From Rhizophagus irregularis (lineage: Eukaryota; Glomeromycota; Glomeromycetes; Glomerales; Glomeraceae), in contig NC_089436.1 in NCBI RefSeq assembly GCF_026210795.1, forward strand, positions 2,976,001-3,040,000: a stretch of 64,000 nucleotides of DNA. The letters run 5' to 3'. The notes beneath the pieces were generated by a model that ran no database searches, had not been told where the DNA came from, and saw only the letters and a program-made list of their open reading frames with translations. Position numbers and translations under genes: made by a program. How positions within the stretch are numbered: position 1 is the first letter of the stretch; each line of letters begins with the position of its first letter. Shown in pieces: positions 32,943 through 42,540 of this stretch.

Positions 32943-34056
32943 TGAGATCCCCCAATTCCCTCTGTCATCAATTTACAGAGTTGCCACATCGAACGGGCAT
33001 TCTCATGGTTGAACGAATGAATGAACGAACGAACGAGCAATCAAATGAGCGAACAATTAATCAACAACATAATTAACGAACAACATAATCAACGAACAAC
33101 ATACGACAACATATAACAATAACATCCTTGGTTCACGACATAAATAGCGTTAGTAATATAAAACGTTGGACGACATAAAATAAAATTTACTTCTCTAAAT
33201 TTTCCCCAAATTATATCCACTTTTACCTTTAATTTCAAACTTCGATAGCTCTTGCCACGAATTATTACTTTTCAAAAACGTATATTTAATTCATCTTAAG
33301 ATTTTCGTTTTATTCAATTAAAATTAATTAAGCAAACATTAATTAAAGTTTAGGGCGAACCTATTACCTTCAATTAATATTAAACTTTACTAACAAATAA
33401 TTAAAAAATAAAACTTATATTTTTATTGAGTTCTGTGGATGAGAACTAAGGAATTACTTTGAATTCCGCTCTCTATATATACAATTTTTATGCTACTTTC
33501 TATTCTATCTATATACTATCTTTTATGTTCTTTTTACATATTATCTTTGAACTATCTTTCTAATATACTATCTATATTTTAAATATGCTATCTTTTAATA
33601 TGCTATCTTTTAATATGCTATCTTTTTATATATGTTCTTTTTAATATATTATCTTTTACGTTCCATCTTTATACTATCTTTTTATATTATCTTTTACATT
33701 ATTTTGTGTTCTTTAATCTTTCTGACATTATTTTATATGTTCTTTTAATTCGCTTTATGTGTTTTGCTTATAATCTATCTTTTGTGGCTTATAATTATTC
33801 TTTCTTATCGTTCTTATTGTTAAAGATTGCTAAGCCGCAATTGATCGACTTTATTTATCCTATTGGTTCCTTGTCAATCATTCAATAAATATTACATCAT
33901 GTAGATCATTACTCTTCCTAAATGTTTATCCTTTTCGGCTAATTATTTATCCATCTACGCCAATCCACGATTAATTTGTTCGTTCTTAATATTTAATAAT
34001 TACATTTGGTGGTTGAATTTTATCATCTTTTCGTGCTTGATATTCGACCGTTTACA
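32943..34056 (-). mobile_element. Solo LTR (1.1 kb) inside the ATPase gene
   Basis: Same family as 6175-7276 but in inverse orientation. On the minus strand it runs TGTAAACGG to GGATCTCA. It is flanked by ACGA at 32939-32942 and 34057-34060, a 4 bp duplication. It splits codon 12-13 of the packaging ATPase gene. No internal retroelement DNA remains. Confidence 0.9.
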
Positions 34057-34694
34057 ACGACCAACTCAAGACAAGGCAATGAGTTTGCTCCATCATGGCC
34101 CTTTCGATTAGCTGTAGCAGGTAGCTCAGACTCAGGTAAGACAACTATAATTATTAATTTGTTAATGGGTGACAAGAAAGCAAAGGAGGATGGTAATCGG
34201 TATGTACTATGTGATGCAGTACTTTTAGTTGGCAGATATCTTGACGAGCTGAAGTGGGCAGTTGTACATGATTTTTTCGAAGAGGAGAAAATCCCATTCA
34301 CTGCAATAACCCATAGTGAGATTCCAGAGATTGACTCCTTCGACCCTACTCAAGCTACTGTGGTAATCTTTGAGGATCTGATGGATGCACCTAAAAAAAT
34401 TCAGGATCTCATCACTGGTTACTTTACACATGGATGACACAAAAATATTTCATGTATTTATGTAGCCCAAAGATTCTTTGCCATTCCTAAGGCTATTCGA
34501 GAAAATGTTAACTACATCTCACTGCATGGAGGTCATGGGAGCCTTACAGATACCAAGAGAATCATCTGCCTATATACAGAAGAATCAGAGTCATTAGCAC
34601 CAGTAATTGATGATCTTACTCTGCAACGTGAATTTGTAGTGTTTGATCTTAGACGGTCCAAGAGTGATCCACTGTCCATTCGAGTAAGATGGGA

Positions 34695-34826
34695 TACTAG
34701 TCTCAGTTCGATCACAGAGCAATCTCAGTTCGATCCTAGTTTGATCTCAGTTCAATCTCAGTTTGATCCAAGTTTGAACCCAGTTCGATCTCAGTCTGAA
34801 CCCAGTTCAATCACAGTTTGATCCAA
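34695..34826 (+). repeat. Decanucleotide repeat (cagttcgatc) in the ATPase gene
   Basis: About twelve imperfect copies of cagttcgatc or cagtttgatc. They add around 40 residues of the QSQFDPSLISV type between the nucleotide-binding half and the C-terminal half. One copy now creates the TGA at 34819. Confidence 0.8.
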
Positions 34827-35230
34827 GTTTAGTCCCTATGGTCAGAAAGCTGTATCTGAAGCAAAAAAAGGTGGACACTTGATTGAATTTGCTTGGGTAT
34901 TTCCATCCCCTAAAGAACGTAAACATTTACTTGTACCTGGTGTCTTAGTCAAGAATACAGATACCTGGATTAAATATGTCTTTCGGGAAGCTTATGGACT
35001 CTCTGGTAAGACCCTAGGTGCTGACTTTCAGGACTTCTTAGCCAAAGTACAGGGTAAGACTGCAAAGACTGAAACTCTGAAAACTGAGAATGTGAAGGAG
35101 TTATTCTCCCGATATGAAGCCCTGAAGTCTAGTTGCCCTCTGGATAATAAAAAAATAATAGAAGGTATTGAAGTCCTTCTACAGATCTTTTCTAAGGGCC
35201 ACATGGACCGTCAAGCATTACAAGTAGGGA

Positions 35231-35791
35231 TTAATAGTATCTTGTAAGAATATCAAGTAATTCGTCTGCAGAAACTTTAAAAATCATAGCACTTTTTTTA
35301 CGGCCTTCAAAGTCAATCCTTAACATCTTAGCCTTTAACCCTATTGCTCCTAAGGCATGAGAAGCAAAGTTCTTAGTCATTGGATTACTTATATGATTTA
35401 CATAGTTCTCATAGAATGTAGTGAAAGGCTCGTCAATACCATCTGGATATGTATCCCTTAGAAATTGATATAAAGCAATTTCTCCACTGTCACAACCTAT
35501 GGCTATAAGCTGTTCGAGAAGCTACTTCCTAATATCTTCATATGGCTCTCCGTCCATACTTTTCATATCCAGTCTTTGTGTAAATAATTGTGTAAAGTCC
35601 ACATTACTTCCCCGATGAATGATCTGAACTAACTTATCCTTAGCAAGTCCCAAGGCTTGTAGAGGGTCATTCTCATCACTAATCTTCTTTATAATCTGTC
35701 TGTATAATACACTGGATAATCCTCTATGTGCTGTTTTTGGAGTGATTACTCTACAGTTTTGGCACTGGTTTATTACGATTGATGTTGACAT
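35231..35791 (-). pseudogene. Winged-helix-like protein gene with one premature stop
   Basis: The ATG is at 35789-35791 (MSTSIVINQCQNCRV). After 89 residues a TAG at 35522-35524 (CAG expected, Q) interrupts. The same frame continues to the stop at 35231. The second half (FTTFYENYVNHISNPMTKN, then LGAIGLKAKMLRI) has the pattern of the C-terminal winged-helix domain of the SF3 helicase of this element (YRVYTSYCETYCITPLSKIN, then LLNELGINSRKI). It may be a stand-alone DNA-binding module duplicated from the helicase. The N-terminus has one CxxC pair. Confidence 0.65.
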
Positions 35792-35836
35792 GGCTATCTT
35801 TCTTTATGTAAAAAAGAATTATTCAAAATTAAGTAA

Positions 35837-36418
35837 CTATTCGGAGCAGTCCTTGCACAACTTGTCCGTTAAGTCATTTGGGCTTACAGGCATGAGACAT
35901 TCCCTACACAACTCAATATTAAGCTCTGCAAGTCTCAGGGTATGGTCCTCCAAAGTTCGTGGATGACCGGAAGGACCGGAGGAAGGTGTCCCGTTAGTCG
36001 TATCCTGCTGTAAGATAAAATCATCATATTCATCTTGGTCAGCCTGAATAGCAGTCCTGATTTGTTGTATATCATTGAAAGTTAACCGCTGCCCATCAAG
36101 ATTTTCCTCATTATAGCGTGTTTCATTGATGATTTCCTCTATAAGCGCCTCTTCTTCATAATGGACAAGGTAGTAATCCTCAACTACCTCATAGTCACTC
36201 TCAATTAGTCTATGATATGTTCTAGTACCACGTCGAACATAACGTCCTGTATCTGTATTTAAATATACAGGTTGCTCTTCAAGTGGAGGTGCAGTTTGTC
36301 TACGGACAAGCCTTCCATCAATATAATCATGAGATTCCATAACTATTCGATAAAAGGTATCTCCACCGATAATAATTGGACGTCCAGTTATAGGGTTAGC
36401 TATATAAGGGTAAGACAT
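35837..36418 (-). CDS. 2-cysteine-adaptor-like protein with C-terminal zinc motif
   Basis: 193 residues, intact. Two copies of an N(P/T)xTGRxxxxGxxxYxxx motif, NPITGRPIIIGGDTFYRIV at residues about 8-26 and NTDTGRYVRRGTRTYHRLI at about 54-72, resemble the 2-cysteine adaptor domain of large DNA viruses, though without its cysteines. An acidic central part follows. The C-terminus has CREC...CKDC, a probable zinc-binding pair. The AATTGAAGA motif lies 38 bp upstream of the start. Function unknown; such domains occur in virion or adaptor proteins, so a particle or ubiquitin-adaptor role are both possible. Confidence 0.55.
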   Translation of the reverse strand: MSYPYIANPITGRPIIIGGDTFYRIVMESHDYIDGRLVRRQTAPPLEEQPVYLNTDTGRYVRRGTRTYHRLIESDYEVVEDYYLVHYEEEALIEEIINETRYNEENLDGQRLTFNDIQQIRTAIQADQDEYDDFILQQDTTNGTPSSGPSGHPRTLEDHTLRLAELNIELCRECLMPVSPNDLTDKLCKDCSE

Positions 36419-36455
36419 GTCTTTTTTCTGTACGTGTCTACATACCTAATAGTTT

Positions 36456-36464
36456 TCTTCAATT
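36456..36464 (-). promoter_or_regulatory. Shared upstream motif, exact match
   Basis: TCTTCAATT on the + strand (AATTGAAGA on the coding strand), 38 bp upstream of the 2-cysteine-adaptor-like gene start. Confidence 0.5.
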
Positions 36465-36484
36465 TACAATAACCAAGTGACACG

Positions 36485-36680
36485 GTCATCAGTCCTTATC
36501 AAAAAATACGAGAATACCTGATGATAAGGTTACATGTTCATCAGTCCTTGTCGAAAAATACAAGAATACCTGATGATGAGGTTGCATGGTCATCAGTCCT
36601 TGTCAAAAAATACGAGGATGCCTGATGACGAGGTTACATGGTCATCAGTCCTTGTCGAGAAATATGAGGATACCCGATAA
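36485..36680. repeat. Tandem repeat of about 53 bp, 3.7 copies, each able to fold
   Basis: Each unit has catcagtccttgtcgaaaaa, then tacgaggatacctgatgatg aggtt. The catcag and ctgatg ends pair, and ccttgtc pairs with gatgagg-like strings. It lies between the stop of the F-box gene and the upstream motif of the adaptor gene, so it may act as a terminator or replication-associated structure. Confidence 0.75.
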
Positions 36681-36685
36681 ATAAG

Positions 36686-37114
36686 CTACTCCTGTTGAGT
36701 CCATTCATTCCACTCCCAGTCCAATCCCCAAGGATCGCCTCCACATCTTTGTTTACTTAATGCATACTCTATGGTTTCCCTTTCCTGAAGGTCCACGACC
36801 ATCCCATTCCTAAGCATTTTCTCCATAATATAAAGCTGATCCTCGGTGAGGCAGTTTATCCAGTTTTTATAGGAGTCGTTTACATCTTCAAAAGTTATCC
36901 ACTCAATATCCCCCTTTTCAAACCACTTTCCAAGAGCCTGGATTTCCCAGTATATATTCCCAATTGCAGTAGCATAATCTTTCCACCTCTTATATGCCTC
37001 TTGACGAACTTCCTGCCACCACACTCTATCTACCTTACTTACTGCAATAAGGTCAGTATCCGGGATCTTTGCGACAATGCGTTCGACTATTTCTACTGGT
37101 AATCGGTCCAACAT
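36686..37114 (-). CDS. F-box protein
   Basis: 142 residues from ATG 37114. The N-terminus (MLDRLPVEIVERIVAKIPDT, followed by an SKVDRVWWQEVRQEAYKRW segment) is a clear F-box: LPxE, a helix, then SxVxxxW. The C-terminal part is acidic and Trp-rich without recognised repeats. F-box proteins link substrates to SCF ubiquitin ligases; in a mobile element this could target a host factor or element protein. An exact TCTTCAATT motif lies 28 bp upstream. It shares the leader string aagtaacata with the other F-box-like gene at 42541-42978. Confidence 0.7.
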   Translation of the reverse strand: MLDRLPVEIVERIVAKIPDTDLIAVSKVDRVWWQEVRQEAYKRWKDYATAIGNIYWEIQALGKWFEKGDIEWITFEDVNDSYKNWINCLTEDQLYIMEKMLRNGMVVDLQERETIEYALSKQRCGGDPWGLDWEWNEWTQQE

Positions 37115-37141
37115 GATGTTATGTTACTTATACTATAGCTA

Positions 37142-37150
37142 TCTTCAATT
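37142..37150 (-). promoter_or_regulatory. Shared upstream motif, exact match
   Basis: TCTTCAATT, 28 bp upstream of the F-box gene start. Confidence 0.5.
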
Positions 37151-37207
37151 ACTGTATGCCCATTACACATGGATAAAAAATATAAACTAAATTCATACAT
37201 GAGCCGC

Positions 37208-37678
37208 TTATGCAAGAAGTTCTGCTAAGGTTTTTTCAGCCTCATTCATAGTGACAGCTCGCTTTGGGGGACCTGTTGATGAGTCCTTAGTCACATTATA
37301 ATACAACTCAAAGAGGGTCTCAAGTTTGTCTAGAAGAGCTTGTTTATTCTTGTATGATTCACGAATCTTTGCTATCTTAGCAGTATATGCTGCATTATCT
37401 GGGAAGAGTTTTCTGGCCACGAACTTCACATATGATACAGGAGACTTTGCTGTCTGGATTCTCTTGATATACTTCACATGATCCTGGACAAGGTAGCTGG
37501 TTTTGCTAAACCCAGATACTAATGCGACTACTATAGTGTCTTTCAATGCACGGATAATCTTGAGGACAGTTTCATCAGAGACAATGGTGAACTGATTGCA
37601 TGATGCATCATAAATAACTTCATCACTAATGCTGTCAGTGCTGTTAATAATGCTTGCTAATTCGGTATATGTTGACAT
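37208..37678 (-). CDS. Hypothetical Polinton protein, 156 residues
   Basis: Intact frame from ATG 37678 (MSTYTELASI). Predicted mostly helical, with a lysine-rich central part (KFVARKLFPDNAAYTAKIAK) and a helix-forming leucine-rich segment before an acidic tail. No motif or family recognised. It lies between the polymerase and the F-box gene in the same orientation, and carries the upstream motif variant TCTTCAAATT 40 bp before the start. Intactness and position suggest a real element gene. Confidence 0.6.
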   Translation of the reverse strand: MSTYTELASIINSTDSISDEVIYDASCNQFTIVSDETVLKIIRALKDTIVVALVSGFSKTSYLVQDHVKYIKRIQTAKSPVSYVKFVARKLFPDNAAYTAKIAKIRESYKNKQALLDKLETLFELYYNVTKDSSTGPPKRAVTMNEAEKTLAELLA

Positions 37679-37717
37679 GATTCCTTATACTTTTTTGTAC
37701 TTTGTAATAAATAGGAA

Positions 37718-37727
37718 TCTTCAAATT
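37718..37727 (-). promoter_or_regulatory. Shared upstream motif, one extra base
   Basis: TCTTCAAATT, 40 bp upstream of the 156-residue gene start. Confidence 0.4.
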
Positions 37728-37791
37728 GACTTTACATTCAAGCAAGAAAAAATATATATACCTATTGTAAACCTAACCGCATTCTTGACAA

Positions 37792-39652
37792 TCATGTCCA
37801 GATAACCTTGTTTGCATTTTTCACATGGCAGTATCCTGCGGTTTCAAACTTGATAGCTTTCAATGCTTTGGATGCATTTTCTGGACAAGTGATAAGTGTA
37901 GGACTACTTGGCTGTTCCTCTAGAATAAATCCATCTGTATGAATGCATCGTACTTTATCCTTATATGGTTCTAATAACTCTGAAGTCATCTTCCGTCCAT
38001 GTGCTAATAAGAATGGAGCGATCCTAGGATACTCACCCTTGAAGGGACTACCTGGGTTTGTGAACTGGAATCGCCACTGGTCAGATCCTACTGGTATGAT
38101 GGAGTCAAGTGTGTGGTCTTCTGGAAACTTGAATGGATCTGTTTGATCTGTGGTGAGTGTCTTGTAATTGCGTTTCCTCTGGCAGAGTGCTCCCCATAGT
38201 GTATTGAGAACTCTCTTTGCAACATGACCAGCCACGCCACCCTGGTTCTTTATATTGAAGAGAAAGTGGACATACTCACCAAATATTACAGTCCCAGGAA
38301 TTCTTGCTTCTCTGTCATATATCAAGGCATTTGGCTTTCCATCCTGGATTAACTGTATATCGAGACCAAGTTTCTTTGCTCGTTGTAAGTCAATGAATGT
38401 ATAGACTCCCCTCTTATTCTGTCAGAAGAGAATGTCATTACCACTTACCTTAGCACGAAATAATCCATACAAGACATAATCTCTGTGGTCTACAAAGTCT
38501 TTGAGTATTTGAAACTTACCTTGTCGGATTGGAAAGTTTGCATTTGATTGCTGGATACTTGGATATAAACTTGTCACGTCGTATTGCCTTCCATAACCCT
38601 TCCATTCATTGTCTGCCCAGATAAGACCTCCTATTATAGCATCATTTATCCACTCTGCTTCTATAGGGTCAAGAGGATCATTGGCTGGAACCCCTACACT
38701 AAACCGTTCAAAAAGCTAGAGAGCAGTTCTCTTGTATGACCAGTTGTAGTAAGATAAGTCGATTCCTAGACCGAACTTCTTTGTAGCCTGTAGGAAGGAA
38801 TCCCGCTCTTCATGGATCGTCCTCTGGTATGTTTCCTCAAGTGTTTCATATATTCCAGTTTTACAATTCTTCTCGATAGGGATGAAGGAGTAACTATCAG
38901 AGTTCTTACCTTTCTGAAACTGTCCAACTGTAAGAGACTTAACTGTCTTACCATTGTATATTGCTACTACATTATTAACCCCATCTTCATGATAAACAAA
39001 GGGAGACTTTTGTTTTCTATCTAATTTGCTAGGGTGGAGTCTTCCGGGATTCAGTGCAAGAGAGTAGTGGCCTTCAGACAGGATAAGGATTGCACGACTG
39101 TCAGATTTGCTCTTGGAAATTCGAGTGGAATCCCCTACAATATTAAGTGCAAGGCTTCCTGCAAGTTGTTCAACCTTATCCATATATGAGACTGGAACTG
39201 GAGCATCACGATTGAGACCTAATGCCTTTTTGATATACTCGGGCTTTTTTATAGTCTCGGGTATTTTAGAGAATATACCATAGATATGCTTCAGGCATTC
39301 ATACAGGCAATCATTTAGCTCCCCATTGCATCCCCCCTGCAACCGGTAGAGCATCTCTCACATAAATTATGAATCGTTCAAAGTAATCAGGATCTGCATT
39401 ATCCGGTAGTTGTGCTTCATCATAGTGGTCCAAGAGTGAGAAGAGGCTGGCTGGTTGGTTTCCTGATGTCCATCCACCAGGTTTCCAGTTTTCATAGGGG
39501 AGCAGGATCTGAAATTTATGAGTTGGATACCGGGATTGGAGTTGCTGTCCAAGTCTGGCAATAGCTCCTCTAGAAAATCTTGCGCCTGAATACTGTAGTT
39601 CTTTGATATCTGGTCTTGTAGGTAAAGCACGTGCAATTTTTGAATAGGCCAT
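37792..39652 (-). pseudogene. Family B DNA polymerase of the Polinton, broken
   Basis: The ATG is at 39652. A one-base change in the C-run near 39331-39336 shifts the frame; TAG 38716-38718 and TGA 38422-38424 follow (former CAG and CGA would restore both). Polymerase motif A is YDVTSLYPSIQ (near 38560-38590), motif B is KRVLNTLWGAL (near 38200-38230) and motif C is reduced to IHTDGF in place of YxDTDS (near 37930-37945). The N-terminal third includes NDCLYECL and GHYSLALN, a Cys and His arrangement seen in some viral polymerases of this type. About 620 residues in total, short for a full protein-primed polymerase, so an exonuclease domain is not obvious. Role: copying the element during transposition. 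Confidence 0.85.
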
Positions 39653-39671
39653 TTGATATAACTATGAATTG

Positions 39672-39680
39672 TATTCAATT
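39672..39680 (-). promoter_or_regulatory. Shared upstream motif, one mismatch
   Basis: TATTCAATT, 20 bp upstream of the polymerase start. Confidence 0.35.
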
Positions 39681-39735
39681 GTAATATAGGTTTTTTATAT
39701 AAAAAATATAAGATAACTAAGAGGCGCTTATCTTA

Positions 39736-42306
39736 TTAAAAGGAGTCAATCATATCACAGGCCTCATCAATATCCAGCTCATCTACAAATCCATTAGCGG
39801 CCTCCCAATGGCGTTCCATCTCGGTCTTTGGACGCTCCTCTGGGATTTCTCGTGCTTTACCCTTATTCATCTTCATAGTTTCATAACCAGAAGTGGTAGG
39901 GATAATCTCGGCATCATGATCCTCCTTATATGCTCTTATTAGATCTGCAAGCTCTTTACGACCGGGTGTTTTAGGTAAGTCCCCATTATATTCTATCCAG
40001 TCCTTGAAGCGCTCTACTACCTCCCTAAGGTAGTACTGGTACTTATCCTCAATACGCATTGTGGGACATTCCTCTACTTCAAACACAAGCATGTCCCAAT
40101 CATATTCGTCTGATGTGTCTTGGTACTTAGCCCATAATTCCTTACCTGTATTATAGAGATCATTGAAGACCTGGTCCTTTGAATTCTTGACCCATGGCTT
40201 ACAATCCCATCGGCGCCTTTCATGCCAAGCCCAGTGTGCTTGAGTACCTTCCTTTGGTTCAGGGTCCTGGTCGACTTCTAGTTCTGTGTCGGGTTCTAGG
40301 ATAGGTTGCTCTTTGAGAGTCAGTTCTACTACAGGTTCTGTAGAAGATTTGGAATCTGCGAGGGATTCAGATTTTGCAGAAGATTCTGCAGGTGACTCAG
40401 ATTGTTGCTCAAGAACTGGGTTAGCGGTTGTAGAATCTGAGTCAGATAGCAAGTCATCTAAAACGTCATAATCATCAACAGCTTTAAATGCAGGTTCCTC
40501 AGCAGGCGGCTCATCTTCTTGATCAGGTTCCTCATCAGATAGATAACAGTCTGAGAAACTGTCTATAATTTCATCAGTATCTGACTCTATGGGAGCTGGA
40601 GATTTCTCAGGAATAGGATCCTCATTGATGACAGGTGTGGGTTTTACCTTCAAGGAATCAGGTTTGGGTGGTACTGGTGGTGAAGTCTTTTTGGGAACTA
40701 CAAGTGCAGATTTCTCTTCAGTAGGCTTTTTCTCGACAGGAGTGGGTTTTTCCTCAGCAGGTTTCTCTTGTACGTCTTGTGGATTATTAGCAGGAATGCT
40801 ATATATATTTGCCAAGAACTTCACCAAGGCATTTAAATCAGATGCAGGCTTCTCAGGAGTTTCTACATCTATTCCTTCTATATTGATTTCATCTGTTTCG
40901 TGGATCCATTTTTTGGTGAGAAACTTCTTGTAAAGGTCCTCCCTGGATATGCTGTAAACTCGTGGTGTTGCCTTACCTACACGTATTTTTCTGCTATTTA
41001 TACCCAACTCATTTAATAGGATTCTAGAAGCGTTTATCTTTGATAGGGGTGTAATGCAATAAGTTTCACAGTATGAAGTATATACCCTATAAAATTCTTG
41101 AACAGGTAGGTCGGTTATATGATTTTTTACTATGAGGTAAGTGTCCTTTATGAATTGAAATAGGGGTGGGAGAGTTGATATGATGTGATCCTGCTTAGAT
41201 GTTGTCATAGGTGGTGGATTCCCATTGAAGTCTGGGTAAGCGTCTGCAATGGCTCTCAAGTAAGCATAGAATGCCTTACTGGCGCCTGGGTATTTCATAG
41301 CGTCACTGAGTTTCTTAAAGTAGTTGAGGTCTCCCTTGCGGGATGGTGACACATCCAAGAATACTGTGCGCCTATCATCATTCTCCACTCTGAGAGCATT
41401 TTCATTGGTGAGTACAATGGTGGATATAAAGTTTTTGTAATGTGTTGGCGTCTTGTATTTTTCATGGATTTCCATTATGTCGCCTGTTACCTTATCCTTC
41501 AACGATCGATACAGATTATTCCACTGGCTTTTTTCTGTAGGCATTTCCTCAAGGAGAAGAAGAACCTTACCCTGTAATTGCCCATTGAAACTTCCAAGAA
41601 TCGTTTGAGGATCGCTGGTCTTATAAACAAGTTGAGTACCTAAGACATTACGTTGAATGAAATCTGTTATAATACTCTTACCCCAACCCTGTCCGGATTT
41701 CAGGTAGAGAATCGAATACATTTTCCTTCCAGAAGACATACCGGCCAACCACTTTATGATATACTCAGTAAGATTCCAATCGCCTGAACACCAGATATCC
41801 TGAATGTGAGAGAAGATAAATTTAACCGCGAGGTGGGTTGTAGATTCAAAAGTGGATATCGGACGCAGGATATGGAGGAATCCTGGGAAGATATTGAGAT
41901 AAAATTGGCCACCTAGTTTAAAGATACGGGATTTTTGAGGGTCACAGGTAGCTACACATACAGTACTATATTCGATCATAAACCATTTGTTGATATTGAA
42001 TTCAACCTTTTGTGAGGGACCTTGTTCGGATTGTGTGTAAAAGACTTTGGTAATTGGACGGATAAGTTTACTAATATTTTTATCGGGGATGTGCTCGAGG
42101 TTTTTGATTTCTGACCGCCACATGAAGACTCCATGCGGGTTGGAGCAGGGGATAAAGTAACTGCAAAGATAATCTTTAGCTTGATTGAGATCTCTCATAT
42201 TCTTTGCAGCGTTAATGAGCCGTTTAAGCTCATCAATACTAAAAGCCTTTTTCTGTTCACCGAACTTGGGGATAACTTGAGCTTGAGTGCTAGTTTGGGC
42301 AGTCAT
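39736..42306 (-). CDS. SF3 (D5-like) helicase with long C-terminal extension
   Basis: Intact 856-residue protein from ATG 42306. Walker A is SGQGWGKS (about residues 204-211), Walker B is LLLLEEMP (249-256), motif C is STIVLTNEN (295-303) and arginines at DDRR (310-313) are the likely finger: the standard SF3 order. Residues about 390-470 form a winged-helix domain (YRVYTSYCETYCITPLSKIN). Residues about 500-680 are a Pro/Glu/Ser-rich low-complexity linker. The last ~170 residues are a Trp-rich helical domain (WAWHERRRWD) of unknown role. There is no clear archaeo-eukaryotic primase domain at the N-terminus. An exact TCTTCAATT motif lies 43 bp upstream. It is the best preserved replication gene of the element. 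Confidence 0.85.
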   Translation of the reverse strand: MTAQTSTQAQVIPKFGEQKKAFSIDELKRLINAAKNMRDLNQAKDYLCSYFIPCSNPHGVFMWRSEIKNLEHIPDKNISKLIRPITKVFYTQSEQGPSQKVEFNINKWFMIEYSTVCVATCDPQKSRIFKLGGQFYLNIFPGFLHILRPISTFESTTHLAVKFIFSHIQDIWCSGDWNLTEYIIKWLAGMSSGRKMYSILYLKSGQGWGKSIITDFIQRNVLGTQLVYKTSDPQTILGSFNGQLQGKVLLLLEEMPTEKSQWNNLYRSLKDKVTGDIMEIHEKYKTPTHYKNFISTIVLTNENALRVENDDRRTVFLDVSPSRKGDLNYFKKLSDAMKYPGASKAFYAYLRAIADAYPDFNGNPPPMTTSKQDHIISTLPPLFQFIKDTYLIVKNHITDLPVQEFYRVYTSYCETYCITPLSKINASRILLNELGINSRKIRVGKATPRVYSISREDLYKKFLTKKWIHETDEINIEGIDVETPEKPASDLNALVKFLANIYSIPANNPQDVQEKPAEEKPTPVEKKPTEEKSALVVPKKTSPPVPPKPDSLKVKPTPVINEDPIPEKSPAPIESDTDEIIDSFSDCYLSDEEPDQEDEPPAEEPAFKAVDDYDVLDDLLSDSDSTTANPVLEQQSESPAESSAKSESLADSKSSTEPVVELTLKEQPILEPDTELEVDQDPEPKEGTQAHWAWHERRRWDCKPWVKNSKDQVFNDLYNTGKELWAKYQDTSDEYDWDMLVFEVEECPTMRIEDKYQYYLREVVERFKDWIEYNGDLPKTPGRKELADLIRAYKEDHDAEIIPTTSGYETMKMNKGKAREIPEERPKTEMERHWEAANGFVDELDIDEACDMIDSF

Positions 42307-42348
42307 TTTTTGTTCTATTAAATCGAATACTAATTTATAGTTACCTAA

Positions 42349-42357
42349 TCTTCAATT
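42349..42357 (-). promoter_or_regulatory. Shared upstream motif, exact match
   Basis: TCTTCAATT, 43 bp upstream of the helicase start. Confidence 0.5.
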
Positions 42358-42540
42358 GCCGAATATATTTTTTCCAAAGATCCACACTCCTACCCAGTTA
42401 TCCTCCTGTAGTCCTGTGGTCCTGTGGTCCTGCGATTCTCTGGTCATACCTGGTTATCTTCTAGGGGTAAAAAAAACTATAAACCACAAACCTTTACGAC
42501 TGCTCTAAATCTTCCCTTCCCCTTTTCAATCCACATATAT

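Larger units (their letters stand above)
32906..35247 (+). pseudogene. A32-like DNA-packaging ATPase gene, interrupted by a solo LTR
   Basis: The native start is ATG 32906 (MDLYVYNLDEY). The frame is cut at 32942 by the LTR and resumes at 34057-34060, so the two sides join in frame. Walker A is AVAGSSDSGKTT, Walker B is ATVVIFEDLMD, and a C-terminal NISCIYVAQRFF segment matches A32/FtsK-HerA packaging ATPases of Polintons and large DNA viruses. In-frame stops: TGA 34435-34437 and TGA 34819-34821, both explicable as former CGA. A decanucleotide repeat (34695-34826) has expanded inside the coding region. The 3' end overlaps the winged-helix gene tail by 17 bp. It is divergent from the coiled-coil gene, with 31 bp between starts. 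A packaging ATPase implies a particle, yet no DJR capsid gene is seen. Confidence 0.85.

Noticed and set aside
34006-34056. Start of the ATPase at 34006
   Set aside because: These codons are the end of the solo LTR; the true start is 32906.
40286-40933. Plus-strand frames opposite the helicase linker
   Set aside because: Antisense shadows of the low-complexity Pro/Glu/Ser linker.
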